Assembly (NCBI GenBank): GCA_034008185.1
Contig: CM067084.1
Location: 3,429,385 to 3,493,384, forward strand
Direction: 5' to 3'
DNA: 64,000 nt
Source: Gorsachius magnificus
Taxonomy: Eukaryota; Chordata; Aves; Pelecaniformes; Ardeidae
Shown here: piece after piece, positions 37,501 through 60,636 of the stretch
Position numbering within the stretch: the stretch's first letter is position 1
Layout of the letters: every line of letters starts with the position of its first letter
The notes under the pieces: generated by a model
Told to the model about the DNA's origin: nothing
Databases searched by the model: none
The model's input: only the letters and a program-made list of their open reading frames with translations
Program-made: the position numbers and the translations under genes

Positions 37501-38559
37501 CTCTACTCTGCCCTGGTGAGACCCCACCTGGAGTACTGTGCCCAGTTCTGGGCTCCCCAGTTTAAGAAAGATGAGGAATTCCTAGAAAGAGTCCAGAAGA
37601 GAGCAACTAGGATGATTAAGGGACTCAAACATCTCCCCTATGAGGAAAGGCTGAGGGAGTTGGGCTTGTTCAGCCTGGAGAAGAGACTACTGAGAGGGGA
37701 CCTCATCAACACATACAAATATCTTAAGGGCAGAAATCACGAGGACAGAACCAGTCTCTTTGCAGTGGTGTCCAGCAACAGGACAAGGGGCAATGGGCAC
37801 AAACTGAGACATAAGAGGTTTCAGTTGAATATGAGGAAGAACTTCTTTACTCTGAGGGTGACAGAGCACTGGAACAGGCTGCCCAGGGGGGTTGTGGGGT
37901 CTCCTTCTCTGGAGATATTCAATCCCTGTCTGGACGCAGTCCTGTGTACCATGCTCTAGGAGAACCTCCTTGAGCAGGGGGGTTGGACTAGGTGATCTCC
38001 CGAGGTCCCTTCCAACCCTTGCCATTCTGTGATACCCGTGCAAACTGCACAAAGCCGAGCAACCTTTCGACGGCGTTTCATCAGCTGAAGCTGTCAAGCC
38101 AGACGCCCCATACGCATTTTCTTTTTCTTTCCTTCTTTCTCGCCCCCCCCCTTCACCCTAGCCGCGCTGCCGCGGGGAGGGGGCGAAGCCTGCGGCCGCT
38201 ACCGCAGCCCTGCCTGAGGCGGCAGGCGCCCGTCCCACCCCCTCACCTCCCTGCCGGGCCCACACCGGGCACCGCAAGAGCTCCCCGGCCCTGTCACTAC
38301 CCCAGCCCGCCGTCAAAGCCCGCGGTGGGGGACGGAGACCGGCCGCCTCAGGGCCCTCCGGCTCGGCCGCCCCTCCTCGCTTCCCGCCGAGGAGAGAGGG
38401 GGGCGGGAAGGCGGAGCCGGGCGGGCCCAGCACCTCCCCGCCCCGGGGAGGGGAAAGGGGTTTAGCCGCGCTGCCTGCTTACCCTCCGCCTCGCTGGAGC
38501 CGGCCGGCTTCCCTCCTGAAGAAGAGCCCGCAGCACCACTGCGCCCAGCAGTTCCCCAT
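19181..38559 (-). CDS. AP1AR: AP1AR (gadkin), AP-1 accessory regulator, ten coding exons
   Basis: Peripheral membrane protein of trans-Golgi and endosomal vesicles that links AP-1 and kinesin-1 and restrains Arp2/3. Ten exons in transcript order: 38559-38483, 32356-32308, 30670-30644, 29804-29779, 28868-28772, 27990-27892, 24683-24622, 23529-23456, 22482-22354, 19446-19181. All have GT-AG borders and consistent phases, giving 906 coding bases, 301 residues (human about 302). Seen: N-terminal MGNC, expected to be myristoylated at Gly2 with nearby cysteines for palmitoylation; HYDSIAEKQ and a charged helical stretch (residues about 60-135, [20 protein letters not shown]) likely coiled coil; acidic tryptophan motifs LEWEDEE (about 205-213) and LEWENDF in the last exon, of the kind used for adaptor-ear or Arp2/3 contact. 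The frame is intact. The promoter is the CpG island at 38.16-38.9 kb. Confidence 0.95.
22354..22482 (-). CDS. AP1AR: AP1AR coding exon 9
   Basis: Acceptor TATATAG, donor GTATTT (weaker than the others); encodes [20 protein letters not shown] through the acidic LDLEWEDEE motif. Confidence 0.94.
23289..23375. repeat. T run and TA/TG microsatellite
   Basis: A T run, then ATACACACA, TATATATG, TGTGTGTA and TATATATA blocks in AP1AR intron 8, close to the 3' side of exon 8. Confidence 0.6.
23456..23529 (-). CDS. AP1AR: AP1AR coding exon 8
   Basis: Acceptor TTGCAG, donor GTAAGT; encodes [20 protein letters not shown] and FRSS, matching the human FESCLRNMKSQYEVFRSS region. Confidence 0.92.
24622..24683 (-). 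CDS. AP1AR: AP1AR coding exon 7
   Basis: Acceptor GATAG, donor GTAAGA; encodes QRRQQRI, a divergent middle, then NNGEYQ. Phases fit exons 6 and 8. It is the least conserved exon by eye. Confidence 0.88.
26036..26092 (+). mobile_element. CR1 LINE 3' tail
   Basis: TGGACTTGATGATCTTAAAG followed by GTCTTTTCCAACCTAAGCAA and TTCTATGATTTT is the standard CR1 3' end. Strongly 5'-truncated, in AP1AR intron 6, antisense to the gene. Confidence 0.85.
27334..27415 (-). mobile_element. CR1-like 3' fragment
   Basis: The sequence (CAGGTTGGAAGGGACCTCAG, then GACCAACCTCCTGCTCAAAG) is the reverse complement of an older CR1 3' end. It lies in AP1AR intron 6. Confidence 0.75.
27892..27990 (-). CDS. AP1AR: AP1AR coding exon 6
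   Basis: Acceptor TATACAG, donor GTGAGG; 33 codons, phase 0, encoding [20 protein letters not shown] and the rest of the charged helix. Confidence 0.95.
28482..28508. repeat. Poly-A run
   Basis: About 26 A in AP1AR intron 5 (poly-T on the sense strand of the gene). Not attached to a recognisable element. Confidence 0.75.
28772..28868 (-). CDS. AP1AR: AP1AR coding exon 5
   Basis: Acceptor TTTTAG, donor GTAAGC; encodes [20 protein letters not shown] and following charged residues, start of the predicted coiled coil. Confidence 0.95.
29779..29804 (-). CDS. AP1AR: AP1AR coding exon 4 (26-base microexon)
   Basis: Acceptor TAACAG, donor GTAAGA; encodes GESPGSSH and the first two bases of an Arg codon completed by exon 5. 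Found because exon 5 starts in phase 2. Confidence 0.92.
30644..30670 (-). CDS. AP1AR: AP1AR coding exon 3 (27-base microexon)
   Basis: Acceptor CTGCAG, donor GTAGGT; encodes FENLVESDE, as in human. Phase 0 at both ends. Confidence 0.92.
32308..32356 (-). CDS. AP1AR: AP1AR coding exon 2
   Basis: 49 bases, acceptor TTCCAG, donor GTGAGT; encodes [16 protein letters not shown], nearly identical to the human segment. Confidence 0.93.
36079..36107. repeat. Poly-A run
   Basis: About 28 A. Orientation and source unknown. Confidence 0.75.
36880..38035 (+). mobile_element. CR1 LINE, 5'-truncated, reverse-transcriptase part
   Basis: Starts inside the reverse transcriptase ([11 protein letters not shown]) and continues through [16 protein letters not shown] and SADDTKLGG, the active-site region with Ser where Tyr or Phe is usual. 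It runs to the C-terminus ([19 protein letters not shown]) and the 3' end with CTTCCAACCCTTGCCATTCT. At least two frameshifts separate the motifs (near 36930 and near 37250), while 37066-37959 stays open for 297 codons. It is a dead copy, antisense to AP1AR, ending about 120 bases before the AP1AR CpG island. Confidence 0.92.
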
Positions 38560-38900
38560 GGCATCCTGGGCGGCGGCGGCGGCAACGGCGGCTCCCCCTC
38601 CCTTCAGGCGGCTTCAAGCCGTCAAGGGCCGGGGGGGAGAAGAGGAGGGCGGGGAGGAAGGACAGCCGCTCACCCTAAGAAACAAAGGGCCGGGCGGCGG
38701 GCGGAGGCTCCGCGCCGACCGCCTCATGGCCGCGGCCGCTGCGCAGAGGCGGATGCCGCATGCCCCGAGCGATGGCACCGCCCCCGGCCCGCCCCTTCCC
38801 GGCCGCCGAGCCGCTGAGGAGACGGAGGCGGCGGTCGTTCGCCTAAACCCGCCTCAGGCGGAGGGGAGACTGGACCCTATCCCGTCATACCTGGGAATTT
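38160..38900 (-). promoter_or_regulatory. AP1AR: CpG island, AP1AR promoter and exon 1
   Basis: Dense CpG, with AP1AR exon 1 inside it (38483-38559). Sequence upstream of the start (38.56-38.9 kb) would hold the minus-strand core promoter. No TATA box stands out. Plus-strand open frames across it are compositional. Confidence 0.75.
38483..38559 (-). CDS. AP1AR: AP1AR coding exon 1
   Basis: Encodes [14 protein letters not shown] and an Arg/Gly-rich tail; donor GTAAGC. The start lies in a CpG island and fits the family N-terminus (MGNCC in human). Cys4, Cys9 and Cys10 are candidate acylation sites. Confidence 0.9.
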
Positions 38901-39844
38901 GGGCGGCTCTGCTGCGGAAGGAGCCTCGCCGAAGGTATTTATGTCCCTTCCCGGCGCCGTCGGAGGGGGAGAGCCGTCACAGGAGGGTGAGGTGGTGGCG
39001 TTGTCCTCCAGGTGGGAGCTCGGCGGGAAGGGTCCTGTGTGGAACCGGAGCGGGTGCCGAGGTTCTGTCATGTGGGAAAACAGGATGGGGGGAAAAAAAA
39101 AAATAAAAAAATAAGGCAGTTTATCACAAAACTGCCTTGGAAAGAAGGCAGTCGCATCTCGTGATCAGCTATCATCAGCACCGCACGCCATAGGTGTGAT
39201 TTTTTTCTTTTAATTTATTTTATTCCCCTCCATTTTGTTCGACAAAGTGAAATAGGGTATACTGTGAAGTTCTGTATCTTGGCATATGATCACGCCAGCT
39301 TGTACACCATATGCGAACAAAAATTCCTCAACTTAAAAAAAACCCCAAACCAACCATGTTGTAACTTTATCCCTAAAAGATTGCTCAGAACACCAGAATC
39401 CTTCATCCCTAACTTCTCTCAGTCATTGGATACTACATTATCAAAAATACTAAATAACTAGTCATCTGTGTGACCCATCTAAAACCCAGTATCTAAACGA
39501 TAGGGACCATCACTATCTGTCTTAATGAGGTTTAACTGCAAGAACTGGGATGGCTGATTCTGGCAGATGCCACGATGGCTGAAAATTTCTGGCAAACAAA
39601 AGAAAAAACCAAAATCAGAACTGACGCCGCGTTGACGTTCCCGAGATGAACGCTTTTGAGAGTTACGGCAAGACAAGCAAGGTGTGGGAGGCACACAGCA
39701 CAGCCACGTGTGATTTGGTATAAAAAGGTAAACAATATGTAAAAGAAATGCCATTGCCCCGCATTCAAAGGTTCCAGAACCCACATTGGCAGGAGCCGTA
39801 TGGGTCACACTCAGCTCGGAACACTGCACATGTCTAACTTACAC

Positions 39845-39893
39845 TGTAGGAAATTAATTTCCTACAATTTAATTTCCTAATTTCATTAGGAAA
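39845..39893. repeat. Two adjacent inverted repeats
   Basis: A 22-base perfect palindrome (core TAGGAAATTAATTTCCTA) at 39845-39866 is followed by a 9-base stem with a 3-base loop (TTTCCTAAT / ATTAGGAAA) at 39873-39893. Both carry the same TTTCCTA module. Confidence 0.8.
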
Positions 39894-42005
39894 TGAAACT
39901 GTCCAGTTAGGTATTGGTTTATATATTGGGCTGTGTTGACTGTAAGACTACCAATTCTCAGAAAAAGAAAGCTCTTCTAGCTGTTGACTTTAAAACTCTT
40001 CTGCCCCTTTCTCATTAACCTGGTGGGTGTCCTTTCCTGTGGTCATGGAAGAACAGAGGAGCTCATGGGGGCCTACACTTAAAAGGAGAAAGATATTCCA
40101 GGGTTCCAAAGGCCAGTATGAAGAAGTGTCACCAGTAATTATACTTTTGAGGAGAGGAATCCCGTTCAAGGCCCCTGTTGGCTATAGGCATCACATTATC
40201 AGAGGAAAAAGGGTTTCTGTCAAATTATCAAGACTGAAGTCAGTCAATGCCATTCAGATACCAACAGGCTGTCAAGCATATCTGGAGCACGGGTACTATA
40301 TGGCTTAGCAAGATATCTCACTCATTCTTTACCACCTTCAGTATCTTTAAATGATAGAACTGCACCGACAGACATCATAGTACGTTAACAGTGATGTATA
40401 AAAAAGATTGCTCGAAAAACAAACCCCAAAGAAACCTACAGCCAAAAGAAATCGTGGTCATCGTTAAGTTAGTTGCTGGTGGTAAAAACCAACGTTACTC
40501 ACACAGCAGCGAGGCAGCTGGAGTCACTCATTAATAGAGATCCCATTGACTCTGGATGCTGTCCATAGGCAAGAAAGGCTGGTTCCCCATGTTGTTTGCT
40601 AGGATTAAAAATAAAATAAGATTGAAGAACCATCTGTACTGACAAAGTGAGATTTCTGAAGTCTGCTGGGCATGCGTGGTTGTGGTTTGTTGAAGGCAAA
40701 AGTGGTGTCTCAGCGGTGGAAGGGTTAATCGGTTGCCAAGTTAGCCAACTATTAGCAGTGCTGAACAGATGCCGGGACCCGGAGAAGGCACTTGCTATAA
40801 TAATGATGAGTAGTAGAAGGTGGGAGGAACATAATAAATTAATGCCAACTGAGATCTGATTTTTTTTTTTCCTGGAAACGTGAGGTCAGCCTTGAAAGGT
40901 GCATTACAGTGATTGCATATAGGAAGCGAGAATGAGGGTGAACAAGAAATAAAAACAACCAGAAATTAATTACAGAAGGTGACACATACCGACATGACTC
41001 AAGAGAAATACGATAAAGGCTTCAGAAAGTATTATTGGAATGTATGATGCCTCATGATGCTGTTTTCCAGGGAATTGGCATTTTGGCAAGGTATGTACTG
41101 CTCCTCTCCCAAAGAGAAGTGTTGCAGTAGTCAAACCTGATGGGTTTCTTCAGAGCAATTGGAGACCTTTTCTTCTACAGTACCCTAGGCTGGGCAATAC
41201 AGGCCACCAAACTGAGGGAGAAATGTCCAGGAATTGATCGGTAAAAACAGAAAAGGGCAAGCATATTCCTAGCGACCTGATGGGGCAGCTTTGCAGTCCT
41301 CGGGGCAGACACAGCTGGTCTCCAACTACTCCTTCCTTCCTGTTGCTTTCATCTCTTTATTTTTTATTTTCCCCCCACAACTCTCTTTAACACAGCACCT
41401 TTGTGTCGGGAATAGCCACAGAGAGAATTTGTTTCTGTAGTTCCAGTTTCTGATGTCTTTTTCCGGCGTGCATCCTGCCATGCCACTCATGTCCCAAGCA
41501 AGACAAGTCAATGTGAGGAAAAGACTCGCTGTCACGGGTTTCTACATCGCTCGCTGCCTCCTTCACCAGTGGAAGGAGCAAGAGTATGTTGGATTAAGTC
41601 TCAATCGGTAAACACGCATGTGTGCTTCAACTTTGCTAGAAGCCTGTATCGAAGGAAACGGGTTACCTTCGTGCCGGGTGGTAAGTTGCACGTAATACAT
41701 GCAGAAACTGCCATGTTTTAAAAATAAAACACACAGCAAAGGCACTGATGCAGAGGTCCGTTTTAAAGCAAATTATTCCACCTTTATCATTGCCGCATTC
41801 CTAGCCACATAAGCTGCCTTGCGACAGCACACGGCTGCTCAGACACAGAATATTCATTAAATGATTTCATACTGGCTTTTTATCTTGGCGCTCTGCCCAC
41901 CGCACATTTTCATGCCGAGGTAAGATTGCTTAGTCATTTGTTCTTTACGTGTCTCAATGCCTTTAAGGAAAGAACCTCGAGGGAGAACGCTTCATAAGGC
42001 CTTTT

Positions 42006-42063
42006 TACTCGTTATAGCTAAGTAGATCTCCAGCTACTCGTTATAGCCAAGTAGATCTCCAGC
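42006..42063. repeat. 29-bp tandem duplication
   Basis: Two copies of a unit beginning TACTCGTTATAG, at 42006-42034 and 42035-42063, differing at one base (GCTAAG versus GCCAAG), so the duplication is recent. Confidence 0.9.
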
Positions 42064-42171
42064 ACGTCTTGGGCACTCTCTTAGGCTGGCTTTGTTAGGA
42101 AGGAGTCAGGCATCTCCTGTGCCATCAACTCACAAATTCGTTTCCTGGCTGTTCCTGTCGTCCCCAATACC

Positions 42172-42411
42172 TTGGCCCAACGTTGGAACAGCAATCCTGG
42201 ACGGAAGGGACAAAGATGCGGAGATCTTCAAAGCAGAAGCAGAGGAGGAAATTTTAGGAGCCATGTGCCTCGAGGAACAGGAGACTGTTGTAATTATTGT
42301 GGGCGACCATGTCATTGGGAAGGGGAACGCCCCGGGCGGCCGAAGGGCTTCCCAAAAAGGACCTCTCAGTCCTGGGGCACAATCCTTCCCTTTTGAGCAG
42401 TTCCTACTGAA
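42172..42411 (+). pseudogene. Probable decayed endogenous-retrovirus Gag nucleocapsid fragment
   Basis: A plus frame of about 74 codons reads a basic, Arg/Gly-rich peptide leading into a Cys-Cys-x2-Cys box (CCNYCGRP) with a following His-Trp. This resembles a retroviral nucleocapsid zinc knuckle (Cys-x2-Cys-x4-His-x4-Cys). Breaks: a Cys stands directly before the His and Arg occupies the fourth ligand position, so the finger could not bind zinc normally. No LTR, protease or polymerase is seen beside it. It could be a chance match; the judgement rests on one short motif and its basic, proline-rich flanks. Confidence 0.4.
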
Positions 42412-42505
42412 TACAACACATTTTCCTCTTCTTCTGGCAAGAATCCAGCCTTAAAGCCTTTTAATTAATGAACATAATTACCCCTAACAGATACAGGGGC
42501 AACTT

Positions 42506-42529
42506 TTTTTTTTTTTTTTTTTTTTTTTA
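42506..42529. repeat. Poly-T run
   Basis: About 23 T shortly after the Gag-like fragment; possibly the tail of a minus-strand insertion, but no element is recognised. Confidence 0.75.
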
Positions 42530-42967
42530 CCTTAAATCAGTAGACCTATTCATCCGGGCTCTCAGGAGGTTTTTTGCTTGCTTGGTGGAAGATACAGGTG
42601 ACATAGACAAGGTTCCCACGGGGCTTCGCTGGGTCCTCCGCTAGTTTTCTAAAATTTTAGTAAGAGAGCTGCTGCGTGCTGGGTTTAGAAAAGCGGACCT
42701 GTTTGGATACAGTATGTTGGTGATTTATTAACGGCCAAGGAACCTCTCGTACAGCTGACAGCCGTAGCTTAGTTTGCCTTAGCTGAGGAGAGCCATTGAA
42801 CTTCTCCACAATCGCTACATTTTAATTACTTTTTTTTTTTTTAACGAGAGAAGGTTAGAACAGCTGGGCGGCATTCTCCAGTGAGAGGAGCAGCGTTGCC
42901 ACCCGCCTGCCTTCCCTCACCGCCGCCCGCCTTTACCTTCACGGTCGCCCAACCAGCCGCGTTGCGA

Positions 42968-43008
42968 CAGGCCGCGCCTTACGGCAGGCCGCGCCTTACG
43001 GCAGGCCG
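42968..43008. repeat. 17-bp tandem repeat in CDKL2 5' region
   Basis: CAGGCCGCGCCTTACGG occurs twice in perfect tandem, followed by a partial third copy. Confidence 0.9.
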
Positions 43009-43020
43009 TTGCTGGGGTGA

Positions 43021-56419
<13,399 letters not shown>

Positions 56420-56455
56420 CCTTATGGAGAAGGAGATCACGGCTGCCTGTAAAAG

Positions 56456-58081
56456 GTAGGCTTTAGTTTCTGCAGCGTGGCCTTCAAACATTTCATAAAC
56501 ACTTACCTAGTTGGGAGGTGCAAGGGGAAAATCCCTTTTACCCTTCACATTCTCAATCAGGACTCCTAGCTAGGACAGACGACTTATGGAGGGCAGCCCA
56601 CAGCTTTCAGTACAGATGCTGAAGTTGGCTGTGGCAGGTAAATCGTTTTCCTGAGCTGAGCTGCTGGGCATTGGGGTTGGAAGTTAAGCAGCTCATGAAG
56701 TTGGGAGTTGAGGAAGCTGATAGAATAACAAAAAGGGGAAAGTGGCTGCCTTCACGTGAGGAGTGGTAAAAATGGGTTGTATGTATGGCACTGTCAAGCA
56801 CATGACAGAAAGTGGACTTTCAAGAAGGGAGAAAAACATTTGGGGGGGCTTGTCAAGCCTAACATTAGGGAAAGTTTTTAGTAACTATGTCATACAATCT
56901 AAATTTATTTAATATAGCTGTTGGTACCTCAGTCCTCTCCAAGCATGAGATTGGAGTTTGGGAGAGAAGGAGGCTTAGGAAGAGGCCTGGCTGCGTGGTT
57001 AACTCGCAGTCTTAAGACTGAAGTACTAAGTTTGAGCTCTGCCACGCTATTTGTACTTTCACTTAGCATTGCATCTTATCCTTCTAGATAGTTTTAAGGT
57101 GAGGCTTTTAAATGTGGTTTTAATAGTTTCTCATCTTGCCCATTGAAAGACATGCAGTTCTCCAAGTCATTTTGACTGAAAAAAAAGCGTCAGAGAAAAA
57201 AATGTGCGGTTTTGTTTATTGTTTTGCTTTTTTCTATTGGGGTATTGTTACCTCTTGTTGCTGAGCATCTTCCACAGAGTCTGCTGTATGTGTTGGAGTT
57301 CATCTCATCTGCTTGAAAGCGAAAACTGCAGTGCTTAGCTGAGGGTTTTTACTCTCGTGATCACCTCTCTTTCCTCACTGAGGCTGGGCAGAATGACTCC
57401 ACCTTCCAGAGGGAGCAGAAGTTAGGGAGAATAAAGAGGGAAGGAGACCAAGTGTTCTGGAAGGGTCTTCAGAGGCTGTGCTCCAAAATCTTACCAGCTC
57501 TATTGGAACCTTGTGTCCTGCATAGATGGGTTTTACTCAATGCTGCCAGCCTGGACGTGATCGCATACTGGTCCCTCGGGATTCCCGCTGTGGCCCCAGG
57601 GACCGTCAGGCACCACAAGCTTCCCCCATTCTTACTGGGTTTTTCTTACAGATAGCCACGAGCCGGTTGTGGCAATACTGTTAACATGCAGGTGCAAACT
57701 GCGCAGCTTTGTTTTTTCCTTGGGGCTCTGGGGTTTTCTTTTTGAGGAGAGGGAGCAACTGCTGACTCTGAAATCTCTGCGCAAATGCTGCACATGCTCG
57801 TAATCTATATGAGCGTATTTGGCACTTGTATTCACGTCATATGATGGCTTAATGCTGCTAGGAAGAAAGAAGGAAAAACATTGGGATGGGAAGGAATCCT
57901 GATAATAGAAGCGGGGGGGAAAAAGAAACCTTACTAAAGTCTCATCTGTGAAGCACAGCTTTAGCAAGGTGAGGATGTGTAATAAATCAGAAATAAAGCA
58001 AGCATATCATCAGGGAGTAGTACCTCTGTGGGTTTGTTAGCCTGTCCGTAACATCATTCTGATCTTCTCCTCTTGATGCAG
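56456..58081 (+). other. CDKL2: Possible 3' UTR intron of CDKL2
   Basis: A donor-like AAAAG then GTAGGC lies 36 bases after the stop codon, and an acceptor-like TTGATGCAG ends at 58081. If spliced, the junction is too near the stop to trigger decay. AATAAA hexamers at 57981 and 57992 would serve an unspliced form and one at 59199 a spliced form. Confidence 0.3.
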
Positions 58082-59204
58082 GTGGCTGAAATGGTGGGAA
58101 CAATTCACCTGAGTTTCCAGGCACTAAAGCTTGCGAGGTCTCTGCAGGAGAGCGGAGGATCCTTTACTCTCTCGTTAGCGCAGCGGACTGCCGTGGGAAG
58201 TGGCTCAGGTCTGGTCCGAGGACAGAGCTCGCACTGCCATTGCTGCTGCATTTCTTGCATGCAAAACCACTCCTGAAAAGTTGACTTTCTGGCCCGGGAC
58301 CAGGTCTCGTCTGAGGTCGCTCAGAAAAAATGAGTGGTTATTGGTGTGTGACAAGGGCAGAAGCTAGTTTGGAGGATTTGGAAGGAAGCTGGACTTTCTT
58401 TTGTCTAACTGCTGCCCTCTTGAGGGTTTTCTTTTTAAATGAATAGTGAAGAGAGTAGACAGCTGCTGAATTTGCTGTGTTTTGGCGGGCTACCTGACCT
58501 GTATTGGAAAGCACCTTTGCCTTGGCAAAAATGTGAGCCAAGAAAAATGTTTGTGCAAGCAGAACAACGTTTAAGTGTGTAAATGTTCCAGCTGAAACCC
58601 TTGCTAATGCTCAGCAGCGTGTGTGACCTTGTGTTAGGTTCCTTTTCCCTCCATGCTTTCATCCCTGTCTTCGGGCGGTTGTTTTTCAGGTGTTTAACGG
58701 GGCCCTGTCGTCTGGCCGCGCTGGGTGACTGGCTGCTGTTGATGGCAAAGGTAGAATTACCAGTGTAAAATACTGAGCTGTGACGCAGGTGGCGTGAGAA
58801 ATGGCTTCTGTGAGCGCTCAGTAACTCGCTTACGCCGTCAGTCCTCTAGATCCTGTGGGGGAATGGGACATGGAAGTATAAAACTCATCAGCGGCTCGTG
58901 TGGAGAGAAAGATGGCTTTAGCTTGGGACTGTTACGAGACCATTTTTGCTTAACTGCCCTCAAGTTGGTTGTAGTCGGTTCTGTGATGCCCCTACATCAC
59001 TCACAACTCTTGTTTTCCAGCAGCTCCAGGCTGCTGTCGCAGCTCACACCCCTGTACGGTGTAGTTAATTTTGGAACTTGTCTTTCCGCAAAATGAGGCC
59101 TTTCCCATCCACGTATCATGGCAGAATGCAGCATGAATGTCATGGTATTTAGAGCTTGCTGGCTATGCTGTGTTTTGACAGGTGCATTAAAATTTGTAAA
59201 TAAA
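57981..59204 (+). terminator. CDKL2: Candidate CDKL2 polyadenylation signals
   Basis: AATAAA at 57981-57986, 57992-57997 and 59199-59204. The last sits in AATTTGTAAATAAAAGG, followed by T-rich sequence. Nothing coding is recognised from 56.42 to 59.8 kb; I see no THAP6, which lies between these genes in human. Confidence 0.4.
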
Positions 59205-59850
59205 AGGATATCCTAATTTCTTGGTTGCTAGCATGTGCTTGCAAAAGTAAGATGGGCTCGCTTAGTCTTCCCTGCTCATTTATATTGGTGGCGTTACCTG
59301 CATTTAAAAATCGGACTTTTTTTGAATTGTTTTTAATTTACCAGTTGACATAGTGTTTCTTGCACCCATTTTACACGCACGGGTTCCCACTGTCCCTCAG
59401 CAGCATGCAGACAGCAGCAGGTAGCTGACCATGCTCATCCACGTGCGCCCTTGACCTTTCCAGCTGGGCTGACCTGCTGGCGATGGCACTCTTACGTTCC
59501 CATCACCCTGCTTTTTCTTCACCACTAGCCAGGAACCGCTCCAGGGTAGCCCAGTTGTACCCATACCGAATGTTCCCCACGTGAGCAAATACAACCAAGC
59601 TACTTGACTAAAAATCGACCGAGTGAGGCTTCACCAAGGCGCTGGCGGACGGAGCAATGAGCCTCGACACCTGTGGGCGGTGGCTCCTTGGCTCGGAAAC
59701 AGCACGTGCCTGGAAAATGTTCAGGGGAACCCTCCCTGCTCTCCCTGCCGCTGCATCAGGTGCCCAATGTTTTGGGGTTATCTAGGGAGAGGGGAGGAAA
59801 AAAAAACGGGGGGGGTGCATAGGGGAGAGGAAGAAAGGAAGGTGGGGGAA

Positions 59851-60379
59851 AGGCAGGCAGGCAGGTTTAAAGGGGGGGGGAAAGGCAGGCAGGCAGGTTT
59901 AAAGAGGGGGGGGAAAGGCAGGCAGGCTTAAAGGGGGGGGGAAAGGCAGGCAGGCAGGCTTAAAGGGGGGGGGAAGGCAGGCAGGCAGGCTTAAGGGGGG
60001 GGGAAAGGCAGGCAGGCAGGCTTAAGGGGGGGGGAAGGCAGGCAGGCAGGTTTAAAAGGGGGGGGGGAGGAAGGCAGGCAGGCTTAAAGGGGGGGGGAAA
60101 GGCAGGCAGGCTTAAAGGGGGGGGGAAGGCAGGCAGGCTTAAAGGGGGGGGGGGAAGGCAGGCAGGCAGGTTAAAGGGGGGGGGGGGGAAGGCAGCAGGC
60201 AGGTTTAAAGGGGGGGGGGGGGAAGGCAGGCAGGCAGGCTTAAAGGGGGGGGGGGGAGGGCAGGCAGGCAGGCTTAAAGGGGGGGGGGGGGAGGGCAGGC
60301 AGGCTTAAAGGGGGGGGAGGGCAGGCAGCAGGCTTAAAGGGGGGGGGGGGGGGGGGGAAGGAAGGAAGGAAGGAAGGCT
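59851..60379. repeat. G-run minisatellite upstream of RCHY1
   Basis: About 16 copies of a 25-36-bp unit: two or three GGCA steps, then GG(C/T)TTAAA, then an uninterrupted G run of 7 to about 19. It closes with a GGAA microsatellite (60357-60379). It lies 120 to 650 bases upstream of the RCHY1 start codon. The G runs could form quadruplexes and are a likely site of sequencing and assembly error. Confidence 0.92.
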
Positions 60380-60496
60380 GAAGCGGGGAGCGCTGTTCCA
60401 CACCGCCGCTGCTGCACTGAGCAGGGCCGGTGGAGGCGGCGGGGCGGAAGCGGAAGCGGCGGGGCGGCCCGGGGGCCGGGCGAGGCGAGGGCGGCC

Positions 60497-60636
60497 ATGG
60501 CGGCGGGGGGCCCCGCGGCGCCTGCTGCGGGAAGCTGTACGCCTGCCGGCTGTGCCACGACGGCGCCGAGGGGCACCAGCTGGACCGCTTCCGTGTGGCC
60601 GAGGTGCAGTGCACCCGCTGCCGCCTCCTGCAGAAG
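60497..60636 (+). CDS. RCHY1: RCHY1 exon 1, incomplete
   Basis: The conserved frame runs 60523-60636 (CCGKLYACRLCHDGAEGHQL to CRLLQK), donor GTGAGT. The ATG at 60497, in a GCCATGG context, reads MAAGGPAAP and then leaves that frame. The Cys-x-His-Tyr motif and following Cys expected just before CCGK are missing, and no acceptor AG directly precedes CCGK, so an unseen upstream exon does not explain it. Confidence 0.8.

Larger units (their letters stand above)
32357..38482 (-). other. AP1AR intron 1
   Basis: Six kilobases between exons 1 and 2. Contains the CR1 copy at 36.88-38.03 kb, a CpG-rich patch at 33.26-33.84 kb, an uninterrupted hydrophobic 85-codon frame at 35532-35789 (minus), a TC/C-rich stretch near 34444-34485 and a poly-A run at 36079-36107. 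No other exon is recognised. Confidence 0.6.
38900..42880. other. Intergenic interval, AP1AR to CDKL2
   Basis: Four kilobases between two CpG-island promoters pointing away from each other. Contains palindromes at 39845-39893, a 29-bp tandem duplication at 42006-42063, a probable retroviral Gag fragment at 42172-42411 and a poly-T run at 42506-42529. A 93-codon frame at 40027-40308 has no recognised motif. In human the gene upstream of CDKL2 is G3BP2; I see none of it here. Confidence 0.55.

Noticed and set aside
37083..37527. Minus-strand frames of about 125 codons
   Set aside because: Antisense shadow of the CR1 reverse transcriptase.
38558..39106. 182-codon plus frame in the AP1AR CpG island
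   Set aside because: Ala/Pro/Arg/Gly composition typical of CpG islands, antisense to AP1AR exon 1, no motif.
56420..59850. Search for THAP6 between CDKL2 and RCHY1
   Set aside because: No THAP zinc-finger motif could be seen on either strand; only short open frames and CDKL2 3' sequence.
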